The notes under the pieces: model-generated
The model's input: the letters and a program-made list of their open reading frames with translations, nothing else
Told to the model about the DNA's origin: nothing
Databases searched by the model: none
Shown here: positions 56,803-64,000 of the stretch, piece after piece
Numbering within the stretch: the stretch's first letter is position 1
Layout: each line of letters starts with the position of its first letter
Program-made: the position numbers and the translations under genes
Origin: Mesodorylaimus sp. YZB2_4
Taxonomy: Eukaryota; Nematoda; Enoplea; Dorylaimida; Dorylaimidae
DNA: 64,000 bases
Reading direction: 5' to 3'
NCBI GenBank assembly: GCA_030248295.1
Contig: JASANH010001214.1
Location: 62,001-126,000, forward strand

Positions 56803-56975
56803 TGTTCATGTTCATGCTCTTGCTTTACCACATCACCAAACGCTTATGCGCACTCGAGGGTGAGGGGACACATTTTACACGAAATGATTTACCGACCCGC
56901 GAGTCGAACACTCGCCCGTAACTGCGCACCTGGCGTTAGAGGCAGACGCCTAACCCACCAGGCCACGAGGCCGGT
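56803..56975 (-). repeat. tRNA-derived SINE, family 2
   Basis: On the minus strand: GGCCTGGTGGGTTAGGCG (box A region), GTGTTCGACTC (box B), GTGTAAAATGTGTCCCCTC, then a tail of repeated CATGAA. The best-preserved copy of the family in the window. Confidence 0.85.
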
Positions 56976-57162
56976 CACGCCCTCGTGGCCTCGTGTCAGT
57001 GAAAGTCACACACTGCGCAGATGTCAGTGCTGATGAGCGATCATATCATAGATTGACTTAAGAGGAAGGGTCTCCAATCTGTACGCGTAATGAGTGGCAA
57101 TCACGATGATGAACGTGTCCCTCGAGAGCTTCATAGTATATAGAGTGCGCCGAGGCAGTGAG

Positions 57163-57340
57163 AACCTTGTGTTCCTGTTTAACCACATCCCCAGGCGAGG
57201 GTACGAGCTCTCGAGGACATGCGCTCCGAAGGGTCTTATCACACGCAATGATTTATCCAGCTGCAAGTCGAACACCCGCCCGTAAGTGCTCGGCAAGCAT
57301 GAGATGCAGATGCAGATGCCTAACCCACCAGGCCACGGGT
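57163..57340 (-). repeat. tRNA-derived SINE, family 2 (diverged copy)
   Basis: GGCCTGGTGGGTTAGGCATC and GTGTTCGACTTGCAG-type box B on the minus strand, with the body order of the 56.8-kb copy. It lies 190 bases from that copy in the same orientation. Confidence 0.75.
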
Positions 57341-57509
57341 TGTCCACTATGTCTTCATTTGTTGGGTCCTCATTGTAGCACCGTCTTATAATCCACGTCT
57401 CACCTGAACTAGCCATTATATTTCTTTGGTCTAATCCGGCCGTCTCAATTCTCGCTGTCCATTCCGTGTCACATAGTTAAACATGAATCTTTAGTATCCG
57501 CCTGCGCCT
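57341..57509. other. short spacer, nothing recognised
   Basis: Lies between the SINE pair and a foldback segment. Confidence 0.3.
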
Positions 57510-57816
57510 ACAGTTTTCGCGCGCACAGTTTTCGAATTCCCGCCAACTCTGGCCAATTTTTGTACTGCAAAACGACCGGGTATATCAACATAGTGTGCGC
57601 ACGGGCCGAGAGGGAAAAGAACATGATGTGAAAAAGATTCTTTATTCGGAAAGCCTCTCTGCTGTCTCCAGTTTGGTCGATCGGTCTATTGCTAAACGAG
57701 ATCCCACGTGGATGGATCGGTCCCAACACACACTGCATAGATGCGCTGATATCGCCACATCGTTTTGGAATACGAAAATCGGCCAGAATTGGCGTAAAAT
57801 CAAAAGGTGTGCGCGG
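57510..57816. repeat. imperfect foldback element
   Basis: The segment 57541-57575 (CGCCAACTCTGGCCAATTTT...) matches the reverse complement of 57760-57794 at about 29 of 35 positions, and pairing continues outward (CGCGCACA) and partly inward. This makes a long imperfect hairpin of about 300 bases. Confidence 0.6.
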
Positions 57817-59093
57817 TCTTTTAATTTCACCCATATAAATCACCTGTTCAGTGAATTGTTCATTAAAAGATCAAATGCGATTTATGAACATAAGCTTTCA
57901 AGTGTGAAAGCAGAGTAGTAAATGATAATTTCGAATGCATAGAATTTACGCTGATTAGGCATGCCATTACTTGGCCTGCAGGTCTGTCGCAGCCAAGAGC
58001 GTGAAAAGGCTGGTCTAACCTGATGTGATCATGAGCTAGGGTACCCGTAACTATGTCGAACGACCACACCCATACATTATTATACAGTAGAAGGCTAAAC
58101 GCTAAGCAGCGATTTTAGAAGAGGAGCAGCTCTTTGATGCTGTTTCTTTCTGAAAGCTCAATGTCTGGGGTGTGCGATTACAACGCGCTGCCTTGTTAAC
58201 AAATTAATATTTTTCCATCGCCCCCTTAACCTAAACTATTTTTTTGGTGTTTTTAGGCAAAGTGTGTATTTTTTACTAGAAAGCATTTTATCATCTGATA
58301 TCGTAGGATACTAAATCGCTACTATCATAACCTTCGTGTGGTTGAGAGAAGTCAATCCTTGTATTCTGTATGGTAAGAAAAAGTGGAATCGAGTTGGTTT
58401 CTGATTAAAAGCAGCTTGCAGCTCGCTTCAACGAGGCTCGACTGGATATGCGCTTCTCAAAAGCTCTGACGAGACATCCGTTAGTTTTCGTGTAATCATT
58501 TTGTAATCTATTATCTCCGTTTCTATAATGTAGTCTCATTGTCCTTCTTCCTTTCAAAGATTGTGATCATTTCTGAACAGTGACCTGTTACTCTCTCAGC
58601 AAAGCAAGATAGAAATGACAGCTGCGGTTCTGTACCTAAAATTGTAACCTGTGGCGTTGCTATATTTCCATACCACATGACATTTCTGATCAGATTTCTC
58701 ACCGTACCAAGCAGTCATTTATTCCGACTCCCCTCCGCGTAGTCCTGACGTAGAAGATCCAGAAGACTTCGTCTTGTACAGTAATTAGACTATTTCCATG
58801 TGGGTTATAGTTTTCTGTCAGCTGTGGTCACCTGCTGAGGACCTTGCTGTCGTCCAAGATGCCCTCACGCTGCAGGGGAGAAACGGGCAGGGAGGAAACC
58901 TTACCGCGGCCAGCTACAGAAAAATTGTTCCACAGAGTTATTAAAAGGGCAGAGGAATCCGGCTCTTTTAGTAGAGAAAATGATAACGAGCACCAAACAG
59001 CTAACAAGAAAAGCCCACAGCAATTTGTATGTGCCTATACGAGTCAGCATCTAACAGTTCTTTATTCTTTAGCAGCCATTGGATCAAGATACC
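57817..59093. other. intergenic, upstream of a receptor gene
   Basis: No gene recognised. A splice acceptor (TTTATTCTTTAG) at 59072 precedes the next start codon. Confidence 0.4.
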
Positions 59094-60203
59094 ATGTCTA
59101 ACACGAATGCTTTGAGCGAATCCATGAATTTCACCACCAATTCTACCATTCTGATTCCAAAAGCTGCTGTTGCATTGACTAAATACGAACTATGGTTTCA
59201 ATTAGTTGTTTCATATGGCATAATCGGCTTGGTATCTTTCATTTTGCAAGGCCTGATTGCTGTGGTCGTAGTGCGTATAGAAAAGTTACAAAACCGTTTT
59301 TTCGTATTTATTTTTTTCTTATCTATCGCTCGCTTACTCTATGCAGTTCATCATATAATATTGAGTAGCTATAGAATCTTAAGGACAACCAACATCGTAT
59401 CGACTTCTATGTCCACTTTGTCCTGCCATACACTGCATATCTTTGGATATATCTCGCCTACGATGGACTTGGCTATACTATTTTTGATGGTTTTAGATCG
59501 CGTCATTGCATTTCTATACCCTTTGATATATCGGAATATGACAACCAAACAAGCCATCGCGACTTGTCTCGTCGCTTATCTATTCTGCATCATCTTGCGT
59601 TTCTTGCCGTCATACACCAGCGTTTCACCCTGGACTAATGTACAGTGCATCAGCAGCTCGTTCGCAGTCACGGCCGATTATTCAGTTTATTCGAAGTACT
59701 TGGATTTCGGATTGAGCATAGCAATATTGCTGGCCTATGTCGTCCTATTCTGGGCTCTGCAACGACGGTTGGGTGGCGACAATGTTCATGCCCAAGTCAA
59801 CGATGCAGCTTTCAAGAAATCAATGAAAATCATGCCTTTCCTACGCCTGCAACTAATTATGCATTGCAGTTTAGTGATAACATCGAGATTAATGCAAGTG
59901 GTGGGAGAACAGATGGGTATAGGGAGTCCGGTGGGGCAACGAATGCAAGCGTATTATGGCCAGATTTGTTCAATGGACGTGTTGGCCAACGCCATTATAT
60001 TTTATTACAGGCACAAGAAATTGTGGCGCGCTAGCGTCAAGCTGATGTGCGGTGAGAGAATTAGTGCGTGGTTTCAACAGAAGTCACACGCGATCATGCA
60101 GTCATCAGCCGTTGTGGCGCCAGCGCCCGTGTCACCGCGAGAAGCAAGCGCTTACTCGTCAACATATCAAACAGGGCAAAAGCCGATGGTGACTGTGGGT
60201 TAA
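59094..60203 (+). CDS. seven-helix receptor, Srsx/rhodopsin-like, orphan
   Basis: A single-exon protein of 369 residues with seven hydrophobic segments. The N-terminus has glycosylation sites (NFTTNST). Helix 1 is VVSYGIIGLVSFILQGLIAV. Helix 3 ends MVLDRVIAFLYPLIYR, a DR-containing form of DRY followed by the usual YP-L-IY loop. Helix 7 has LANAIIFYYRHKK, not NPxxY. A Ser/Pro/Ala-rich tail follows. It is not closely related to the other receptors in the window. The frame continues upstream to an acceptor at 59072, but the first ATG after it is at 59094, so a 5' UTR intron or trans-splicing is likely. Ligand unknown. Confidence 0.85.
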   Translation: MSNTNALSESMNFTTNSTILIPKAAVALTKYELWFQLVVSYGIIGLVSFILQGLIAVVVVRIEKLQNRFFVFIFFLSIARLLYAVHHIILSSYRILRTTNIVSTSMSTLSCHTLHIFGYISPTMDLAILFLMVLDRVIAFLYPLIYRNMTTKQAIATCLVAYLFCIILRFLPSYTSVSPWTNVQCISSSFAVTADYSVYSKYLDFGLSIAILLAYVVLFWALQRRLGGDNVHAQVNDAAFKKSMKIMPFLRLQLIMHCSLVITSRLMQVVGEQMGIGSPVGQRMQAYYGQICSMDVLANAIIFYYRHKKLWRASVKLMCGERISAWFQQKSHAIMQSSAVVAPAPVSPREASAYSSTYQTGQKPMVTVG

Positions 60204-60796
60204 TGACATATGTGGTGATATAGATACTTAATCAGACAGGTCATGATCAATGTATCGCACCAAACTGTTAATCACTATGTACTTGTATTGCAAGTACATA
60301 AGAGAATGGGCTATAGAATTTCATAGAGAGTCCGACCCGATGCTTCATAAAGAGTGAGTACAGCTATACGACCCCGAGCAGGTCTGGCATGTATAAAAGT
60401 AGTTATCTATCTATGCACAAAATTTTTTGGCCTTACGAACTCGAGGTTGCTGTGGTTAGCTACAGCAATTTGGAATGATAAGGAAGAGAACAATTTTTTA
60501 TCATGGAATCAAAAGCGGACTCTCCAATGTATTTCATGCCGTAGGTGCCTATGAGTTTGCGTAGAAGTTCCACCGCGAGGCATGCAAATGATGCTGCAGA
60601 ATATTGAGGCCAGCTAGTAGTGGGACAGGCGATGATTTACAGTATGTACCTATTTTATGTGACTGTGGCACGAAGAGCACTTGCCAATAGGCGTTGGCTA
60701 GTTTCTCAGCGTCTATCTGTGCACTAATTCAGGGATCTGGCCCATCTCCCCTGGGCTGGTTGGGTCACAATTACATAGTCATTATCGTAACCAGCG
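60204..60796. other. intergenic, nothing recognised
   Basis: 3' side of the receptor gene. No repeat or gene was identified. Confidence 0.4.
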
Positions 60797-60968
60797 CGCC
60801 CCGGCGGCGAGAGATAGTCGAGACCGAAGCCTCTAGAACAAATACCCCGACTGGAGGCAATATAGTCTGGCGACTATACATGCCCAAGAAACATCAACCA
60901 GAGAGGTTGCTGTCTCTCAGCCAGGGAGGGTATCGATCTCCCGACCGCCCAGGAATGCTGGTTACATT
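60797..60968. repeat. dispersed repeat, family 3, first of a direct pair
   Basis: CGGCGAGAGATAGTCGAGACC ... GAAACATCAACCAGAGAGG ... CCGACCGCCCAGGAATGCTGG recurs at 61310-61474 with scattered changes. On the minus strand GATCGATACC resembles a tRNA-type box B, so a SINE origin is possible. Confidence 0.75.
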
Positions 60969-61309
60969 CCTCCCACCTTTGGAAAATGGCGGCCCCGCCA
61001 TTCTCCATTCCCCAGTCGGGAGAGCCAACATTCCAGTGGTTGTGCCTTATCAGCGCTAGGTGTTCCCACCGTCGCGCTACAAGGGTCACCAAACGCTCAC
61101 TGTGGCTTACCTTAGGATAGGGCTTGCCCGTTCACTACCAGACATAGTAGGCTACCCAGACTGGAGCCTGGTCGGTGCCTTCCGCAGCATAAGACCGCAG
61201 CAAACGCAAGATGCGCCTGTCCAGCATGCACCACTCCCACCTAGGCTCACCCACTAGTCCATAAGGGGGTTATATCAGAAGAAGGCCCTTAGGTTCGTGA
61301 CGCCAGTGT
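60969..61309. other. spacer between family 3 repeats
   Basis: No gene is seen. A short open plus-strand stretch has no family pattern. Confidence 0.35.
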
Positions 61310-61474
61310 AGCCAGCACGCCCAGGCGGCGAGAGATAGTCGAGACCGCAGTCTCTAAAACAATGGTTAGTCTCGCGGCTATACATGCCCTAGAAACATCA
61401 ACCAGAGAGGTTGATGTCTCCCAGCAAGGGAGAGTATCAAACTCCCGACCGCCCAGGAATGCTGGTTACACTAT
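61310..61474. repeat. dispersed repeat, family 3, second of a direct pair
   Basis: Same order of blocks as 60797-60968, ending CAGGAATGCTGGTTACA. It abuts the broken Srx-like copy and may have replaced its downstream part. Confidence 0.75.
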
Positions 61475-61480
61475 TGAGCA

Positions 61481-61927
61481 TCATTCTACTAGTATGCACT
61501 GACAGCCACGAACACACGTAAGCACTGGCCAACTTACTGAGCTTGACTTGAAATTGCGGAGAATCGATTCACAGCGATCGATAGCGTGTTGTACAAGCAA
61601 GCGTACCAGAAGAACAGGCTGACCTGACCCACTTTCATGACGAATTCGGAATTCGACTGATTCACTCGATTGCGTGATGGTCATTGGGACAACCCAAATT
61701 AAAAATATGAGCAGAGTTCCGATATCGGCTCCAGCCAACGAGACACAAAGAATTGTAAATTGGTTCTTCAACTTGTGATTTTTCAAAAAGGCGAAAGTAA
61801 CCAAGCCATTGGCTTCGATGCTTGCCAAACAAATCACAACGCAAATACATGCAGCGATTCGAGTATTCGCAGGAGTAGCGAATATTGGATCGGTGTCGGC
61901 CGTTGAGTCGTTGTTGAATTCGTTCAT
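61481..61927 (-). pseudogene. Srx-like receptor, copy C, exon 1 only, frameshifted
   Basis: The start MNEFNNDSTADTDPIFATP and helices 1-2 match exon 1 of copies A and B (ICVSLAGADIGTLL; VVPMTITQSS). After SSESVEF the frame shifts: in the other copies FPGMKVGQVSLMFW follows, here the same bases are read one frame off. The helix 3 end NRFSAI is lost from the main frame. The splice donor region is altered and no exon 2 was found downstream on this strand, where family 3 repeats lie instead. Clearly a relic. Confidence 0.85.
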
Positions 61928-64000
61928 TTTTCAAGTGATGCCTTGTTTTGATCAGTAGAGATACATGAAAGACTCTACTGCCCTCAGATCCACACACAGT
62001 AAGGCGGGAGCTTGAGATGTTTTTCAACAACATTTCACTGAATTTACTCTCTTTCGCTGTCAGGATACTCACTAGATAATATACATCTGATATGTGCCTG
62101 CTGTAGAGTGTTTCTCATGTTGCATCCTAAAGCGTAAAAACAGCCTGGTTCTTTGGATAATTCGGCCAACTTGCGACCAGGACGTAGTTTTAGAGACACT
62201 GGAATTGCATAGTACTAGTAGTTAACTGTCTTGAATCTTAGCCACTGTTTTATATCAGAGCGAATATTGTCTGAGGCGGGCTTCTAAAAGACCTTTCTGC
62301 ATATAGAAGAGCGGGCGAGATGAGTTGGATTGCTAAGTAAATAAGATCTCACTCAGTCTTACGGAGACCATCCTCTCGTTTCTTACTGACGACGTAAGAC
62401 TGACTAACTTCGGCATAACTTTGACTAATTTCTCTCTGACGATCTAAGGGAGTCTAGCTAAAAAAAATCAGTGGTGAATTCGGGTATGCATTGAGATGTT
62501 AGCATCAAAGCAAGAAAGCTTGTCTTCTGTGTACTGCTGCGTCAGACAGCCTCCTTAAAGACGTAGTAGCAGCTACAGTTAAGCTAGAGTGCGAGTACTG
62601 CCAAAGGCTACTTTCGGTCTCTGCCAGTATATCGACGCTTCTGCACGTTTAAAAAAGCTTGATTCTGCCATCGCCATTAACCCAAAATTGACGTATTCTG
62701 AACTAAGAGTGGGCATCTTTGCTTCGCCGACCTCATTACTACACCTATCTGTGTTGCTCCAAAATCCTCTAACGCCTTATTTCTCCTTACTGCACAGCCC
62801 ACATGCTCTTTATGGATAACCCTAATCGCTGTTTTTTTCCTTGCTCGCTGCAAGGGCAGCAAAAAAAAGCTCTTTCGCGAGAAAGCTGCCCTTTTCAGGT
62901 ACAGGTACAGCCAAGACAAGCAGTTTATCCAAAGCAGCGATAAAAGTGCTGATTGTCAGTGCTCGCACCGCGATACGAGAAGCTGACAACGACTGTAAGC
63001 AAACCTAGAGAGTGAAAGGACGAGATGTCCGTCTCGCATAAAACCCTCTATCACAGCGGGATTGTCAGCAGTACGTGGCCGAGGCGCCCTCTTTTTCCAG
63101 TTTGGTCGACATGGAGTCTCGATGTTGTATAAATTAGAAATTGTGCTCAGAGTGATATTGAACTCTGGGGTTTAAGATTGCGACCTGATCGATCAAGTCA
63201 TAGTCCCAAACAGGCGCAAGCTAGATTTGTTTAGTCATTACTTTTCATTTGAAACAACCTCCTCGAATTTGTTTCCCGAGATATGCTGTCTGTTAAAGAT
63301 GACTTTGGAAAGCATATCTCCGAATACAAATTAATCTCGGCCAGGTTTCGCTGAGCTGAGGGCCGACTTTCTATTCCATAGCTTTATACTAGCCCAATCG
63401 ACTGCGGTGTGACTCGTAAAGTTTCCATGATAAACTGCAAGCTAGCGCCGTCAATCCACAAAGCGATGAACATCGTTAATGTGCGTCATGAAATATGCGC
63501 GTCCGCAAAAAAGTATATTCGCCAAGGACCCACATCTTGCAATTAAGAAAAATTTGAAGTGTTAACTCGAGATGCTCGCAATATGTTTGACCTAAAAGTG
63601 CGCAATTTCGGTTTTCGAGAATTTCTGGTGACCTCCGCACACCAACACCAAACCTTCACATCAATATCGGACAAGCTTGCAGATATTTTCATGTCAGTAT
63701 TGTCTGGTTGATGTCTCAGGCACCTCCGACTAGGTGACCTGCCTGGAGGGTTTTTAAATCTTTCTGATCCCCGCGGCATCTTCTCCAATCTAGGGCTATT
63801 CCGCCGATTACAGTACTGATTCTGTTTGACCAGGGTGTACTACAAAGGATACCAGCTGTGCTGTTTCACCCGATAGTAACCAGAATATGCTGAAGTCTTG
63901 GCTTAACCGCCGCCCCCAGATTCATACCCCGCAGCCGCAAGTAGTGTGGCATGGCTTACGAATGAATGCCTTACAGTAAGCCTCGAGAGACACTCTCAAG
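61928..64000. other. intergenic to window end, nothing recognised
   Basis: Only short open stretches. The one clear structure is a nested hairpin at 62854-62895 (AAGGGCAGC ... GCTGCCCTT with an inner CTTTC-GCGA-GAAAG). Confidence 0.4.

Noticed and set aside
59079-59093. Start of the receptor at 59079
   Set aside because: The codon there is TTG. The first ATG in frame is at 59094.
1-64000. CRISPR array, bacterial operon or prophage
   Set aside because: No regularly spaced direct repeats with unique spacers; the genes have spliceosomal introns and animal domains.

Overview
The window is nuclear DNA from a metazoan. Most genes are split by short GT-AG introns and lie on both strands. They are separated by tRNA-derived SINEs, small inverted-repeat elements and transposon relics. 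The genes are animal types: seven-helix receptors, an SLC5A7-type choline transporter, a matrix metalloproteinase, a Reeler/EGF/ShK protein, a SMYD protein, a B-box/propeller protein and a vWA receptor. The Srx-like receptors and the ShK plus nitrobindin-like pairing recall ecdysozoans such as nematodes or tardigrades. That placement is inference, and I cannot name a species.

Layout. 1-9.7 kb: two related receptors on the minus strand, a gag relic, a mariner relic and a Ly6/uPAR-like gene. 10.4-20.8 kb: two nearly identical mucin-like membrane protein genes lie on either side of a choline transporter gene (minus strand). Its last intron contains a complete metalloproteinase gene on the plus strand. 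A duplicated cysteine-containing exon lies just upstream of the transporter. 20.8-29.3 kb: a foldback element, then a 12-exon Reeler-EGF-ShK-nitrobindin gene, then a SMYD-like gene. 29.3-33.1 kb: no gene recognised, one SINE. 33.1-41.2 kb: a B-box/beta-propeller gene, a vWA receptor with repeated cytoplasmic tyrosine motifs, and a secreted protein of seven cysteine-rich repeats. 41.2-45.1 kb: repeats, a LINE fragment, a 15-bp-period minisatellite, and thioredoxin with an inverted-repeat element in its second intron. 46.4-53.4 kb: two near-identical Srx-like receptors. 53.4-64 kb: mostly repeats, one further receptor and a broken third Srx-like copy.

Where exon joins are given I set them by hand from splice-site consensus, phase and protein family. 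The summed coding lengths divide by three for the transporter, Reeler, SMYD, B-box, vWA, Cys-repeat, thioredoxin, mucin and Srx-like models, which is strong internal support. The metalloproteinase is the exception: its model is one base over, traced to a 19-bp repeat just after the zinc site. The genes do not form one pathway. Common themes are membrane receptors, secreted matrix proteins and local duplication. The strongest points are the nested metalloproteinase gene and its frame break, the four-module Reeler protein, the tyrosine-motif vWA receptor, the paired mucin and receptor duplications, and a SINE with a neighbouring uninterrupted copy of its target site.
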